DNA from: Bacteroidota bacterium
Lineage (GTDB): Bacteria > Bacteroidota > Ignavibacteria > Palsa-1295
NCBI GenBank assembly: GCA_021324735.1
Contig: JAJPIO010000003.1
Location: 32,605 to 96,604, forward strand
DNA length: 64,000 bases
Reading direction: 5' to 3'
The notes beneath the pieces are model-generated. The model saw nothing but the letters and a program-made list of their open reading frames with translations. It was not told where the DNA came from and searched no databases. Positions 42,604-53,641 of the stretch are shown one piece after another (the stretch's first letter is position 1; every line of letters begins with the position of its first letter). Both the position numbers and the translations under genes were made by a program.

Positions 42604-45600
42604 ATGTTTAATTCGCTCGCTCACGTTCGGTCAGCACGGGTTATCGTCGCACTAGTTGTGATCGCATGTATTTGCACACAAGGTGCTGATGCACAATGGC
42701 GAATTCCGACGCCTCGCGACACGGTATACGTCCCGGCATCGAATCCGTTGTGGTCGCAAGGTCGCCTTCATACGAATCCGACGATCCAGTACATGCTGAC
42801 GCTCAGCGGTACGTTCGGCATCTTCTCCGGTCAGGATTCGACCAACTTCGATGCACGCTGGTGCTATAATATTCCCGGATGGAATGCGCCGCTTCCAATG
42901 CCTTCCCCCGTATCCTGGAACGGCACGAGCTATAATGTGTACTTCCAGGCCAGCGCGGATGGTTCGCAAACGAATAGTGATTCGTTACATACGCTCGAAA
43001 CATTCTACATGCCGTCGCATCAATACACTGCGTTGTACAAGGGCGGCTCGAGCATCTTCCAATTTCGAATTTATAATCGGCTGGATACAAAGCCCGACGG
43101 CTTTTACTACTCACAGGCAAAAGGCGGTATTAAAGCTCTTATCGCTCAGTATACACCAGCGATCTCGATCCAACGTACGTCACTCACGTTTCCAAAGACT
43201 ACGGTTGGTTCGACCAGCAGGCTCATCGACTCTATTGCAGGCTATGGTCTGCAGGCACTCAATGTTGATAGCGTTTGGATTGCGGGACCGAATGCGTCGT
43301 ACTTTAGCGTAAGTTCTCAGCGGGGCAACCGTTTCTCGTTAGGAAATGAATCGGCAAATCAATTTATCGTTTCGTACTCGCCGCTCACTCCAGATGCATT
43401 GGACCAGGCAACGCTGTACATTCGGTGCTCCAACGCCGATCCCGCTGATACACTGCGTCAAATATCCCTTTCCGGTTCTGGTGCAGCCCCCAACGGCGCA
43501 ATAAGTCCAACAACGTTGGATTTTGGGCTCGTACGCGTTGGTACATCACCTAATGATGATGCGCAGAGCGTGATCGTCTTTAACTCAGGTAATGCAGCAC
43601 TTACCATTGATTCTATTACTCCCAAAAGCAATGGGGTCTTCAGCACGAGTTTTGTAACTCCATCCAGTGTGAATGGTGGAAACGGACTTCAGGCAATTCC
43701 TTTCGGGTTTTCTCCAACCGCAAGACAACCATACTCGGCCACGTTCGTAATTTCAACCAGCGACGGTAAGAAAACTCCAATTATTCTGAGAGGTGAAGGT
43801 GCCGAGCCCGTATTTACTATTCTTGATTCTGTTCTCGATTTTGGAACGGTGTTCACCGGCGATCAGGAAACCTTATATGATACGGTTCGCAATGATGGTG
43901 ACTGGACCGCTCATGTGGTGGACGTAGAAATTATCGGAGGCCAAAAGAACTCGTTCTCGCGTCAGCCTGTCGATCAATCATTTTTCCTGAACGCTGACTC
44001 TCAAAAGGTTTTTGCGGTAACGTTCAATCCCGGTTATGCGATCGACGCACAGCATGTTGCGTCCCTTCTATTTTATCTGGATGATGCCTCTCAACCCCGT
44101 GTCATTCATCTCATTGGCAATGAGAAGAAACCACGGATCCACTACGATGCGAACTCGCTGAATTTCGGCAAAGTGAAAGTGGGCTCGGTCAAATATAGCC
44201 CCTTGGGCGTGGAGAATTTGAATAATTATCCATCAGGATATGGTAATAGGTTCGTGCCATCCGGCACGTTCTATGACACGACCACTAATAAATTTTTCCC
44301 AGGTGGTTCGGACACAATGCACTTAGCGTTTGCGCCGACCGTGCCCGGCCCCGCGAGTGCGTGGATGTACATTCAGTGTGACGGGAAATATGATTCCATC
44401 TATCTCTATGGATACGGCGCAACGCCGATGCCTATTTTCGATCCTTCGCCGGTTGATTTCGGCTCAGTGAACGATGTCGTTCCTAATGTTGGATCAACAA
44501 CGCTTCGAGATACTGGCGATTATCCGCTCATTGTTTGTGGCCTTAATATTATCGGAGAAGATAGCAGTGAATTTACGGTGACCTCTCCCACCGTATTTCC
44601 GGATACGGTGCATGAAGGCGGACAAGACCGATTAAATATCTTCCTAAATTTTACCACGAACGCCCATACGTCTCGTATACATCATGCAACGTTGCAGGTT
44701 CAGTATTGTGACGGCACGATGGATACTGTCCCGCTTATTGCACGAGAAGCGGGCGCATTTATCAATTTTTGTACGAACTTCCTGGACTTCGGTAAAGTAC
44801 GTGTAAATCGCACCAAGAAGCTCCCTGCTTTCCTGTGTAATACCGATTCCTACAGTACGCTTACCGTCGGAAAGTTGTGGACCAGCGGTGGTCCTTTTAT
44901 CAGTGACTCTGCCACGCTTACCGTTACGCCAAAAACCTCCAAGCCGGATAGCGTCGTGTTTGCTCCTGGTGCGAGAGGATACTTTGCAGGCTGGCTGCAT
45001 GGCGCAGGAGGACAGTTCAACGAAGATTCAATAATGGTAACTGGTACCGGAGTGGCGCCCTTACCTGCTCTTTCAACCAATACGGTTAATTGTGATACCG
45101 TTGATCTGGGCCTTTCGAGCCTGCTAAAAGGATTCTCTCTTAAAAATACTGGTGACTATCCAGCGTACGTCCGCATTGAAAAGGTTGGTGACGTTGCCAG
45201 TGAGTTTACAGTGACGCTCGAAAACGGCGATACGATCTTTGATGATCGTATGGACTCCGTTGCAGTTAGTAGCTTGTCTGCTTACTCGGTGAAGTTCTCG
45301 CCGAAATTTCCGAAGCTGCCGGATCATGAAGCACTGCTTCTCTTCCATTTCGACGATTCCACCGTCCAAACGGTAAAGCTGATCGGTTACGATCGCTCGA
45401 CGTTCCTGGTATTTAGAGAAGATACGATCGACTTTGGCAAGGTGCGTGTGGGCACCGTTCCATCGCCAACACAAATAGTACATTTGATCAACACGTCGGA
45501 TCGAGCGCTTACAGCGAGCAATCTTACGGCTATAACTTCCCCATTCAGCGCGGCATATACTCCGCCGGTTACTGTAGGAAGTTATGACAGCGCAACGATC

Positions 45601-46764
45601 CCTGTTACGTTCACACCGACGGCACCGGGCAGCGTGCAGACGGTCTTAGGCGGTGTATCCGCACCATTCCAGCTCGGCGATCACGACGCTGTCGTTCTCA
45701 AAGGTATTGGTGCAGCACCCGTTCCTCAGCTTTCGACCGATACGATCGACTTCGGTCTCGTCGCACGAGGCCGTTCCGTGCCGCGTAGCTTTACGCTGAC
45801 CAATGCCGGCAACTGGCCGCTCATTACCACTGTAGGCTGGAGTGGACCGAACGTTGCAGATTTTACTGCCGCGATCGACGATACAACGATCTCGGAAGGC
45901 CAGGGCACAATGTATGGCATCGTATTCAAGGCGTCGTCCGCAACGCAGACTGCGCCCCGTACGGCAATGGTCATCTGGACACTCGATAATGGACTAAAGG
46001 ACACCCTCTTCCTTATCGCACGCGATGTGCCGCCACTTAAGGTCGAGCTCGGATTCTCCCATCCATACTTCGGACGGCCAGGGGATAAGATCTACACCGA
46101 TTTTAATATGCTGACCCCTATCCCGGATTCGCTCGGTATTAAGCACATCAGTGGCGTAATTACCTTCGATCCAACGGTCGTTGATTACATCGGTGGTCGC
46201 GCAGGAGCTCTTGTACCTCAACCCCAATGGGTAACTACGATCGTACAGTCAGTACCTGGCTCCATCCATTACGATATTTCCTCTGCCACGAATATCTTTA
46301 ACGCAACAGGTACCTTACTGAACCTGACGTTCCAGCTTCATCCGGACTTACAACCGGGCGCATCGTCACCGCTTACTGCGTTCGATACGATCCCAGGTAC
46401 AGATGAGGCTATCGCGCAGTCGGCTGTAAGTTCGATCTTCCTTGATTCTACCTGCGGCACGATCCATCTTTTGAATGGTCTCCCGATCGCAAGTTATATC
46501 AAGCAGAATTCGCCAAACCCATTCGGAGGAAGCGCAGGTACGACCACAATTCCGTTCGATGTCGGTGACGATAATACCATCGTAACCATTCGAATCATCG
46601 ATATGTCGGGCAGGGAGGCATTACGTCCGGTAGACCACGCCGTTTATGATCGCGGCCACTACACCCTTCAAATCAGTGCGTCGAGCCTCAACTCGGGAGC
46701 TTACTTCTACGAGTTTGAAGCGAATGGTACAAAGACGCAGATCAAGAAGATGTTGGTGCAATAA
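42604..46764 (+). CDS. Giant T9SS surface protein with nine tandem anchor-D modules (1386 aa)
   Basis: The ATG at 42604 begins a clean signal peptide (VIVALVVIACICTQG, cleavage near ADAQ); upstream in-frame starts (TTG 42517, ATG 42538 and 42559) would add a charged extension. Nine modules of about 105 residues can be counted from their opening strands: TFPKTTVGS, DFGLVRVGT, DFGTVFTGD, NFGKVKVGS, DFGSVNDVV, DFGKVRVNR, NCDTVDLGL, DFGKVRVGT, DFGLVARGR. A cohesin-like module (about 1180-1300), a TCGTIHL motif and a T9SS sorting domain (SPNPFGGS, IIDMSGREA, NSGAYFYEF) follow. An extended stalk or adhesin is the likely form. A hairpin terminator shared with aat follows. Confidence 0.88.
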   Translation: MFNSLAHVRSARVIVALVVIACICTQGADAQWRIPTPRDTVYVPASNPLWSQGRLHTNPTIQYMLTLSGTFGIFSGQDSTNFDARWCYNIPGWNAPLPMPSPVSWNGTSYNVYFQASADGSQTNSDSLHTLETFYMPSHQYTALYKGGSSIFQFRIYNRLDTKPDGFYYSQAKGGIKALIAQYTPAISIQRTSLTFPKTTVGSTSRLIDSIAGYGLQALNVDSVWIAGPNASYFSVSSQRGNRFSLGNESANQFIVSYSPLTPDALDQATLYIRCSNADPADTLRQISLSGSGAAPNGAISPTTLDFGLVRVGTSPNDDAQSVIVFNSGNAALTIDSITPKSNGVFSTSFVTPSSVNGGNGLQAIPFGFSPTARQPYSATFVISTSDGKKTPIILRGEGAEPVFTILDSVLDFGTVFTGDQETLYDTVRNDGDWTAHVVDVEIIGGQKNSFSRQPVDQSFFLNADSQKVFAVTFNPGYAIDAQHVASLLFYLDDASQPRVIHLIGNEKKPRIHYDANSLNFGKVKVGSVKYSPLGVENLNNYPSGYGNRFVPSGTFYDTTTNKFFPGGSDTMHLAFAPTVPGPASAWMYIQCDGKYDSIYLYGYGATPMPIFDPSPVDFGSVNDVVPNVGSTTLRDTGDYPLIVCGLNIIGEDSSEFTVTSPTVFPDTVHEGGQDRLNIFLNFTTNAHTSRIHHATLQVQYCDGTMDTVPLIAREAGAFINFCTNFLDFGKVRVNRTKKLPAFLCNTDSYSTLTVGKLWTSGGPFISDSATLTVTPKTSKPDSVVFAPGARGYFAGWLHGAGGQFNEDSIMVTGTGVAPLPALSTNTVNCDTVDLGLSSLLKGFSLKNTGDYPAYVRIEKVGDVASEFTVTLENGDTIFDDRMDSVAVSSLSAYSVKFSPKFPKLPDHEALLLFHFDDSTVQTVKLIGYDRSTFLVFREDTIDFGKVRVGTVPSPTQIVHLINTSDRALTASNLTAITSPFSAAYTPPVTVGSYDSATIPVTFTPTAPGSVQTVLGGVSAPFQLGDHDAVVLKGIGAAPVPQLSTDTIDFGLVARGRSVPRSFTLTNAGNWPLITTVGWSGPNVADFTAAIDDTTISEGQGTMYGIVFKASSATQTAPRTAMVIWTLDNGLKDTLFLIARDVPPLKVELGFSHPYFGRPGDKIYTDFNMLTPIPDSLGIKHISGVITFDPTVVDYIGGRAGALVPQPQWVTTIVQSVPGSIHYDISSATNIFNATGTLLNLTFQLHPDLQPGASSPLTAFDTIPGTDEAIAQSAVSSIFLDSTCGTIHLLNGLPIASYIKQNSPNPFGGSAGTTTIPFDVGDDNTIVTIRIIDMSGREALRPVDHAVYDRGHYTLQISASSLNSGAYFYEFEANGTKTQIKKMLVQ

Positions 46765-46774
46765 CGCCACACTA

Positions 46775-46815
46775 AAAGTTGCCGGCTAAAACGCTACACT
46801 CTGGCCGGCAACTTT
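46775..46815. terminator. Hairpin between convergent surface-protein gene and aat
   Basis: AAAGTTGCCGGC (46775-46786) pairs exactly with 46804-46815, a 12-bp stem with a 17-base loop. The right arm encodes the last codons of aat. The arms end in A and T triplets, so it may serve both directions, weakly. Confidence 0.55.
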
Positions 46816-47415
46816 GTGAAACTCCGCAAGATATTCCTTTTGAGAGCAGTCGTATAATCCGAACTGCTTTAAATGCTCGCTTGGCATTTGTGCATCGAGT
46901 AATTTAAATCCTCTCTGACGCAGGCGTTCTACCAAATGCACCAAGGCGATTTGTGATCCATAGGGAACACGAGAGAACATTGACTCTCCACAGAAGGCCG
47001 CACCGATCGTCATACCATAAAGCCCACCAACGAGAGCTGGTTGTTTCGAGTCTTCCTTCGATTGCCATACCTCCACGGTATGAACGTACCCCATTTGAAA
47101 CAAGCGCATGTATAAATGGATGAGGTCATCGGATAGCCACTGCTCGTAGAGCGGGGACTCATGCCGCCTGGAACACGCTCGAAGCACTTCCAACGGGACC
47201 GTGTCGAAGGTAACCTCGAAATTCTTTTTCTTTAGAATTTGCCGAACTGACCGACGGACCGTAAATCGCTCGTCCAACGGAATAACACCCCGGGGTTCGT
47301 AACAATAGAAGCCGATCTCGCCACGCTCGTTGGCCATCGGGAAAAAACCCTGATAGTAAGCTCGAAGGATCACTTCGGGCGTTACAAGCTTATTATTAGC
47401 AACCGGCGACGTCAT
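46786..47415 (-). CDS. aat: Leucyl/phenylalanyl-tRNA-protein transferase
   Basis: Attaches Leu or Phe from aminoacyl-tRNA to N-terminal Arg or Lys of proteins, marking them for ClpS-ClpAP degradation (N-end rule). The 209-residue protein contains YYQGFFPMANE, the YCYEPRGVIPLD segment, VEVWQ, the GGLYGMTIGAAFCGESMFS core and LLDAQMPSEHLKQFG near the end. All are family hallmarks. It begins 10 bases after the VWA-OmpA gene, so the two are probably co-transcribed. Confidence 0.96.
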   Translation of the reverse strand: MTSPVANNKLVTPEVILRAYYQGFFPMANERGEIGFYCYEPRGVIPLDERFTVRRSVRQILKKKNFEVTFDTVPLEVLRACSRRHESPLYEQWLSDDLIHLYMRLFQMGYVHTVEVWQSKEDSKQPALVGGLYGMTIGAAFCGESMFSRVPYGSQIALVHLVERLRQRGFKLLDAQMPSEHLKQFGLYDCSQKEYLAEFHKVAGQSVAF

Positions 47416-47425
47416 AAAGTAACTC

Positions 47426-48763
47426 TCACTTCGAGAGTATCAAAAACTCGATGCGGCGATTAAGTCGCCGGCCTGCTTCTGTGGCGTTCGAAGCGATGGG
47501 ACGCGTTGCAGCATAACCGATCGTCTCGATTCGATCCGGCGCTATTCCTGATTGCATAAGATATCGTTTTACGGCAATGGCTCGTTCAGCCGATAACTTC
47601 ATATTTACCTCTGGCCGTCCGGTTGAATCGGCATGTCCTTCGATCCGAATTCGCATAGAAGGCCGAACATGCATGAGGCGAACAACGCGTTCTAATTCCG
47701 GGATAAACTCATTAGCTAACTGCGCTTCATTCGGTTCGAACTGCAAATCCTCAAACACAAACCTGCGGCCCACTTCCATCGCCAGCATTTTCCGGCTCGA
47801 AAGCGGCGAGCGATCCTCCGCTCGCAAAAGATCGATCCGCACTGAATCCGGCGCAAGGGTCGATTGCGAGACGTATTTCAGCGAATACAAGCTGGTAATA
47901 TTACTCGCGATCGCAGCGGCGGCACTATCAAAATTCTGATTTAGATCGAAACTCGCTCCGTCCGTAGCGGCAGCCAAGTCGTGATATTGAGGAAACTCAG
48001 GCGGTGTAACGGTAATAAGGCGAACTTCCCGCTCGTACAGCCAATCCCCCATCGTCTTCAATGTAAAGTCCGTAGTGCCGTCGCCATTATCACCCTGCTG
48101 ATGGCACATCGCGTCTGTAATAAGAACGGCGAGACGCATTGCAATAGGCCGTAAGGGTAGCCGCTCGATCGCATGTAATCCTTCCAGTGCATTTTCATTT
48201 GGATCGCCGCCGCCTACCGTCTGAAGATTTGTCACCCACGATTCAAATTCGGAGACATCGTCCGTTAATGTCGGGCTTACTCCTTCGATGATATCACTGA
48301 ATCGAATAAGTCCTAACCTAAAATCAAACCCGTGCGAGCGTAAAGTCTCTGCGAAGTGCTTGATATTATCCTTGACGAAACCGATCATGTCCGTCATGGA
48401 AGCAGTTTGATCGACCACAAAAACAATATCGATCGGCACTCGGCTTTCGCCACTTACCAGATCGAGAGAGACGATGGGCCGCTCGATACCATTTTCGAGC
48501 ACGACCAGATCCTCTTTCTGGAGAGTACGAATAAATTGATTACGGCTGTCAACAGCAGAAAAGATCACACCCATTTCGGGGAAATGGGTAATATCGACGT
48601 TCTTTATCGTCAGGATCGCGTTGCCATGAACGGATTGCAAACCATACTTTGTCCGTTTGGAAACATCTCGTCTTTTATCCAGAGAGGTTTTCCCTGATTG
48701 AGCATAGAGCGAGCCCGTAAATATAATTACGGCAATGAAAACTAACGGTAACTGAGGGCGCAT
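47426..48763 (-). CDS. Exported VWA-domain protein with C-terminal OmpA domain (445 aa)
   Basis: Signal peptide LVFIAVIIFTGSLYAQ; ATG at 48763 is preferred to an adjacent upstream TTG. A von Willebrand A domain begins near residue 115 with a MIDAS-like DQTASMTDM motif (D-x-T-x-S variant) and the second acidic site near LITDAMCHQ. An OmpA-like domain covers about 335-445 (RIRIEGHADSTG, LSAERAIAVKRYL, GRRLNRRIEFLIL) and should bind peptidoglycan. The combination suggests a periplasmic or outer-membrane protein holding a partner through a metal-dependent VWA contact. It lies between tilS and aat on the same strand. Confidence 0.88.
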   Translation of the reverse strand: MRPQLPLVFIAVIIFTGSLYAQSGKTSLDKRRDVSKRTKYGLQSVHGNAILTIKNVDITHFPEMGVIFSAVDSRNQFIRTLQKEDLVVLENGIERPIVSLDLVSGESRVPIDIVFVVDQTASMTDMIGFVKDNIKHFAETLRSHGFDFRLGLIRFSDIIEGVSPTLTDDVSEFESWVTNLQTVGGGDPNENALEGLHAIERLPLRPIAMRLAVLITDAMCHQQGDNGDGTTDFTLKTMGDWLYEREVRLITVTPPEFPQYHDLAAATDGASFDLNQNFDSAAAAIASNITSLYSLKYVSQSTLAPDSVRIDLLRAEDRSPLSSRKMLAMEVGRRFVFEDLQFEPNEAQLANEFIPELERVVRLMHVRPSMRIRIEGHADSTGRPEVNMKLSAERAIAVKRYLMQSGIAPDRIETIGYAATRPIASNATEAGRRLNRRIEFLILSK

Positions 48764-48834
48764 CAATTATTTAAGAATCGGGTAAGCGGTGAGGTTCCAC
48801 GAGAGAACATTCATAAAACGGGAAGAGTCCGGGT

Positions 48835-50223
48835 TCAATCGGCTGGTTCGAATTCCAGAATGACAACGTCTTTCGTTTCAGCAGTTACCACTGCCCTATT
48901 GCTCGCACGAACACCCGGTACCCAAATGATAGAATTATCATTAGTATCAACCACGACCGGCCATTTCTTTTTCTTATTTCCATGAATGCCCGCTTCGTTC
49001 AAAAGGTCGCTAACTAATTTTGTTTTTCCTTTTAGGCCAAAGGGCACCATACGATCTTTCGGCTGCCAGGGACGGACTATTAGCGATTCCAGAGCAATGC
49101 ATGCACGGTCGAAGGTTGCTTTGCTCGGGTCCTTTTCTATCTTGACGCTATCCAACAATCTCATGGTAATCGTACCAGCCGGAATACTGACGTTCTTTTT
49201 GGGGGCAAGCAAAATCGGCTGAAAGTAATCACCGTTACCGCTACTCTCAAGAAGAAGCGTGTCCCCTTCTTTTCGCAAGTGCAAGCTGTGCCGAAGCTCC
49301 ATCGAAGTGGACTTAGAGTCGAAAAATGCACCGATGCGAGCAGTTTCACGGTCGGTCAACTTATAATGATTTCCTGTTTCACCGATCCATGCCTCGATGA
49401 GATCATGCAGTAAAAATCCACGAATATTCTTTAAGGCGGGGAGAGACAGTCCCTTATTTCGCCGTAGCATTTCCAGTTTCTCTTCCGTAAGTATTCGAAG
49501 AAACCTGGAGAGCTCGCTCATGCGCTGTGCAAGCTGCGAAAGCGATCGCACCGGAGAACGGTCCGGATAAACCTCTCTCAGCACCGGAAGCACACGGTGT
49601 CTGATTCGATTGCGCTGATAGGTTAACTCTTCATTCGAAACATCGTGGGCTGGCTGAAGACCATGCTCCTCAATATATTCGCAAATTTGCTCACGTGTAA
49701 CATTCAGCCAAGGACGAACAAGCATTGCTTCACCAAACTTTCGCTTCGGTGGAATTCCGGCAAGCCCTCGCACGCCGGCTCCACGGATCATATTAAGGAT
49801 GACCGTCTCTGCCTGGTCGTTTGCCGTGTGAGCGGTCAACACATATTGCACGTTGTATCGGCCAACCAATTCCTTGAAAAAGGAGTAGCGCTCTATGCGA
49901 GCTGCCTCTTCAATACCTTTTTTGCTCGATCGAGCGACACTCCGTGTATCGACCCGTTTTACTTCAAGAGGAATATTCCACTCGGTGCAATAGGAGCGAA
50001 CGAGGTCTTCATCCTTCCCAGCTTCCTCACGAAGCTGATGGTTGACGTGAGCGGCAATAAGCGTGTATTTCTGCGAATCACGAAACGATCTTAAAACGTG
50101 AAGCAATGCAAGAGAATCAGGGCCACCGCTAACTGCGACAAGGATCAACGCTTTATCACTTACTTCCAGCTGTCGAAGTGCTGTCAGTGTTTTTTCGGAC
50201 AAAGAAGGGCTAGAATTCACCAT
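48835..50223 (-). CDS. tilS: tRNA(Ile)-lysidine synthetase TilS
   Basis: Converts C34 of the AUA-reading tRNA(Ile) to lysidine using ATP. The PP-loop SGGPDS is at residues 32-37. HVNHQLREEA and LTAHTANDQAETV follow as in the family, then an all-helical linker and the C-terminal TilS domain (VRPWQPKDRMVPFG). At 462 residues it is the long form. The ATG at 50223 overlaps the end of lptD by 14 bases, implying coupled translation. Confidence 0.95.
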   Translation of the reverse strand: MVNSSPSLSEKTLTALRQLEVSDKALILVAVSGGPDSLALLHVLRSFRDSQKYTLIAAHVNHQLREEAGKDEDLVRSYCTEWNIPLEVKRVDTRSVARSSKKGIEEAARIERYSFFKELVGRYNVQYVLTAHTANDQAETVILNMIRGAGVRGLAGIPPKRKFGEAMLVRPWLNVTREQICEYIEEHGLQPAHDVSNEELTYQRNRIRHRVLPVLREVYPDRSPVRSLSQLAQRMSELSRFLRILTEEKLEMLRRNKGLSLPALKNIRGFLLHDLIEAWIGETGNHYKLTDRETARIGAFFDSKSTSMELRHSLHLRKEGDTLLLESSGNGDYFQPILLAPKKNVSIPAGTITMRLLDSVKIEKDPSKATFDRACIALESLIVRPWQPKDRMVPFGLKGKTKLVSDLLNEAGIHGNKKKKWPVVVDTNDNSIIWVPGVRASNRAVVTAETKDVVILEFEPAD

Positions 50224-52921
50224 AGGTGTTCTCCGTCCGCGTCAGCTTGATGTCCTGCAGTTGCGGCGCTTTGATCTTGATCTCGAGATTGAAGCCGGAG
50301 ATCTGCGAACCCGGCGGCCGGTACGAGAAATTCATTTCCCAACAATGTAAATCGCGGTGAACGGTAAGCTGTGGAATAATGATCTTCTTGTTTGTGAGAT
50401 CGTACTGAGCCGTCGTTGTAAATAGCCAGTTAACCGTGAGCGGTAATGAGAGGGAGACGGTCGCTCCGAAGTCGCGTTCTAAGGCTACCTGCTCGGTATT
50501 GAGCGGTTGGGCGAAACTTTGCTGGTAGGTGAGGCCATACGTGAAATTCCACTTCGGCCGGAATGGAATATCCATATACGGTCCTGGATAAAATCCACCA
50601 AGGAAGAGCGCGCGTTCATCTTCGGGGGAGGTAATATGAAAGAGACGCCGGATGGAATCGTAATTTTCGCCCTCTACCGTCGTCGAAGCTGAAAAGCTGC
50701 CTGTTAGACTTGCCGATACGGTCTGCGGACGCAAGAAGCCCTGATGCAAACTAATAAGCGTGCCTGCTTCCGTGGAATCGGTACCAACGTAATTCGTGGG
50801 ATAGAACGAGAAATCGGCATTGCCGCTAATGCTTAAGAACGTGCCGATAGAAGAATAACCCGATAGATGTAACCCGCTAAGAATCTTCGTGACCATATCG
50901 TAGCCAGACGAAGCATCCAAATGAAAAAGCTTTACATGATCTACTGTCGTAGAGTCCTTTGAAACCGTGCGTTCTACCTTAGCTTCGAAGTCATTACTAA
51001 GGCTCATCGTCATTGCCGCCGATTTACCCTGCCCTACCAACCCACCGTTCGGTTCACCGTCGTACTTATTATAGTAGACACGCTGACCAGTCTTCGGATC
51101 GATATAATAATTACTGTAATTCTGCGAAGACAAATCCGGATGATAAGACAGGGCAATTGATGGAATGATCGTATGACGTACCGCCTCAATACCAAATGCA
51201 CCAATATTAGCAATACCATACAACGTCGTGGAGACGTTTACTCCTGCACTGTACGTATAAAGCCTGTTAAATTTATCGTGGACGACATCCTGAAGCTGCG
51301 TTACCGAATCGACAACTTTGCCGGTGGAATCGGTTACGTATGTTAAATAAGGTATTTTCTCGTGCTCTCGAACCAGCCACGCCTCTTGATAATTAAAGCT
51401 CGGCGTAACTGCAAAATGTCCTAGCTTCGGAGAAATACTGATGCTTGGATTGTGAAGAATCCCGTATTGTTCGGAGAAGGTATATTTCGTTGTATCGGTA
51501 AGCTGACCCGGAGTATTCGTGATCTTGCGTAAGTGGTGATCAGCATTAAGTGTATACCCAATACCCAAAGAAGCTAACGTCGGATCGACATTCTCACCGG
51601 TTGTTGATTGAAACGGAAACCATGTAGACTTCGTGAAATTGAATGAAGGACTTTCTTCATCATACGAACCATCTTGAAGATTCTGGAGCCGGCTATATCC
51701 GAGGCTTAACCCGATCCCTTGATCGGCCCAGCCGGTATTGAAAGTGGCGCTGGAAGTAGCGGTCTGCGTAAAATACTGCTGAACATTAGTAGCATTATTT
51801 TGAAAATAGCCGTCACTTTCAAAACTTAAATTGGCGGAGAGTTGAGTTTCATAACCCAGGGAGAGGTTCGGCAGAGAGCTCCTCAAGAGCCAGTTATGAG
51901 TGTATGGATTAGAGCTGTTGAACCGCGTTTCACCAAAACCATATTCGATCGATGCGGGGCTGTTTAACAAATAGCGCTTCATCCCTTCGACCAAAAGGTC
52001 AACATTGTAGCCACCTTTGGTATAAATGTCTCCCTGTGCACGAGCATCGAGATAATCATTGACAACCCAGTAGTATCCGCCATGTGTTAATCCCCATCCG
52101 CGATCGCCCTGAGTCTGATAGCTGGGGGCAACGATCCCGGAATGCCGGCCTCCTCCATGATTGGGAAAGACTCCGAACGGCAAAGCGAAAATTGGAACAT
52201 CTGCCACATAGAGGTACACCGGTTCGGCAAAAACCTGATCTCCCATGATCACCTTCATCTTGGGAGATTCAAAGTAATAATGCGGAGTCGGTGCATCACA
52301 CGTGGTGTATCGTCCATTCTCCACGAAGAGCGTTTTAGGTGCGACTTGTTTGATCTTTTCGCCATAATAGAAGCCTCCCTCCATCTCCGTCGTACCAAGT
52401 TGCACTGTACCACGCTTCGTCTTAAAATTGTAAACGATCACTTCGCCTTCGTAGACCGTCCCTCCCTCTGTCAGTTTTGGTGCTCCGCGCGACGTCGTAC
52501 GGTTCGTATCACGAATGATCCTCCGTTGAAGTGCCATGGTCGAGCTGATAACCGAGTCGAACGATGAGCTGTAAGCGGTTAGCGTATTGTGCTGGAAGTC
52601 CATGACGATCGTATGGGCATCCAGTTCTCGATTCTGGTAATTGACCTGTGCCTTATTGACCAGGATCATCCGCTTATTCGGAACATCAAAGATCGTCGAA
52701 TCTTTTGCCATATACCGCACGATCGTATCGACATCGCCCTTGATCGAGTCGCGTGCAATATAGAGAGAATCGGGCAGTTGAATCCCGGGACGGATCTGCT
52801 TGGGTTTTTGCGCGGTCTTCGAGGTATCTGCTGGGGCGGTAATTTGAGCGTGCAACGAGTTTGCCAACAGCCCGGATAGGGCGATCGCAACGAGACACAA
52901 AAAGACGGCCCGATCACGCAT
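50210..52921 (-). CDS. lptD: LPS-assembly outer-membrane protein LptD
   Basis: Inserts lipopolysaccharide into the outer leaflet. The ATG at 52921 opens a signal peptide ([16 protein letters not shown], ending LHAQ) and overlaps queC by 8 bases (ATGCGTGA). The N-terminal part (about 60-250) is an LptA/OstA-like beta-jellyroll with [13 protein letters not shown] and [18 protein letters not shown] motifs. The LptD-type Cys-containing stretch [13 protein letters not shown] and the [12 protein letters not shown] plug region precede a beta-barrel of about 600 residues that ends in the short terminal segment NTYGEF. Length (903) is typical for the Bacteroidota form. Unusually it is embedded in a queuosine operon. 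Confidence 0.9.
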   Translation of the reverse strand: MRDRAVFLCLVAIALSGLLANSLHAQITAPADTSKTAQKPKQIRPGIQLPDSLYIARDSIKGDVDTIVRYMAKDSTIFDVPNKRMILVNKAQVNYQNRELDAHTIVMDFQHNTLTAYSSSFDSVISSTMALQRRIIRDTNRTTSRGAPKLTEGGTVYEGEVIVYNFKTKRGTVQLGTTEMEGGFYYGEKIKQVAPKTLFVENGRYTTCDAPTPHYYFESPKMKVIMGDQVFAEPVYLYVADVPIFALPFGVFPNHGGGRHSGIVAPSYQTQGDRGWGLTHGGYYWVVNDYLDARAQGDIYTKGGYNVDLLVEGMKRYLLNSPASIEYGFGETRFNSSNPYTHNWLLRSSLPNLSLGYETQLSANLSFESDGYFQNNATNVQQYFTQTATSSATFNTGWADQGIGLSLGYSRLQNLQDGSYDEESPSFNFTKSTWFPFQSTTGENVDPTLASLGIGYTLNADHHLRKITNTPGQLTDTTKYTFSEQYGILHNPSISISPKLGHFAVTPSFNYQEAWLVREHEKIPYLTYVTDSTGKVVDSVTQLQDVVHDKFNRLYTYSAGVNVSTTLYGIANIGAFGIEAVRHTIIPSIALSYHPDLSSQNYSNYYIDPKTGQRVYYNKYDGEPNGGLVGQGKSAAMTMSLSNDFEAKVERTVSKDSTTVDHVKLFHLDASSGYDMVTKILSGLHLSGYSSIGTFLSISGNADFSFYPTNYVGTDSTEAGTLISLHQGFLRPQTVSASLTGSFSASTTVEGENYDSIRRLFHITSPEDERALFLGGFYPGPYMDIPFRPKWNFTYGLTYQQSFAQPLNTEQVALERDFGATVSLSLPLTVNWLFTTTAQYDLTNKKIIIPQLTVHRDLHCWEMNFSYRPPGSQISGFNLEIKIKAPQLQDIKLTRTENTYGEF

Positions 52922-53594
52922 ATTGGGGCCGCTCTTTATATGGAATAGGATCCTCGACTCCGGCTTCAGCAAATCCCCTCAAACGGAGTGCACAGCTATC
53001 GCAAACACCGCAGGCCTCCTCCTCCGATTGATAGCACGACCACGTCTTTGCGATCGGCGCCCCAAGCCGCAATGATTCACGTACGATCTCACTTTTTCGC
53101 ATATGAATGATCGGTGTCATAATGCGAATCTTCGTTTCCGGCCGCGTACCAAGATCGATGGTGCGCTCGAAAGCATCGAAAAAAATTCGGCGGCAATCCG
53201 GATAGCCCGAGGAATCTTCTTCCACGGCTCCGATATAGATCGAACCGGCATCCATTACTTCTGCCCAGCTTGCCGCAATTGCCAGAAAATTACCGTTCCG
53301 AAAGGGTACATACGAACTCGGAATATTGGTCGCCTTCAAGTCAGCTTTCGAAACGGAGATGGAGCTATCCGTTAAGCTCGAGCCGCCGATACGACGAAGA
53401 AACTCGATATCGACCACTAAGCGCTCGTCGATCCGTAAGTCATCACATACATCACGGAAAGCACGAAGTTCTCGTTGTTCTGTGCGATGCCTGTAATTCA
53501 AATGCAGCGCCGCCACTGCGTCCGACTCTCGCAGCGCAATAGTGGCTGTGAGTGTGGAATCCATACCACCGGAGAGTAAGACGATCGACTTCAT
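52914..53594 (-). CDS. queC: 7-cyano-7-deazaguanine synthase QueC
   Basis: Converts 7-carboxy-7-deazaguanine to preQ0 with ATP and ammonia. The PP-loop SGGMDS is at residues 8-13. The C-terminal zinc site is visible as [16 protein letters not shown]. It has 226 residues, the family norm. It lies 47 bases after queD and overlaps lptD by 8 bases. Confidence 0.97.
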   Translation of the reverse strand: MKSIVLLSGGMDSTLTATIALRESDAVAALHLNYRHRTEQRELRAFRDVCDDLRIDERLVVDIEFLRRIGGSSLTDSSISVSKADLKATNIPSSYVPFRNGNFLAIAASWAEVMDAGSIYIGAVEEDSSGYPDCRRIFFDAFERTIDLGTRPETKIRIMTPIIHMRKSEIVRESLRLGAPIAKTWSCYQSEEEACGVCDSCALRLRGFAEAGVEDPIPYKERPQYA

Positions 53595-53641
53595 TATTTC
53601 ACGGCTCTCTTAATGGAAAGAGGGTAGTGGTGAGGGCTACA

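Noticed and set aside
47422..47438. ACTCTC/GAGAGT hairpin at the end of the VWA gene as a terminator
   Set aside because: Only 6 bp, inside the coding end, no T-run, and aat starts 10 bases later.
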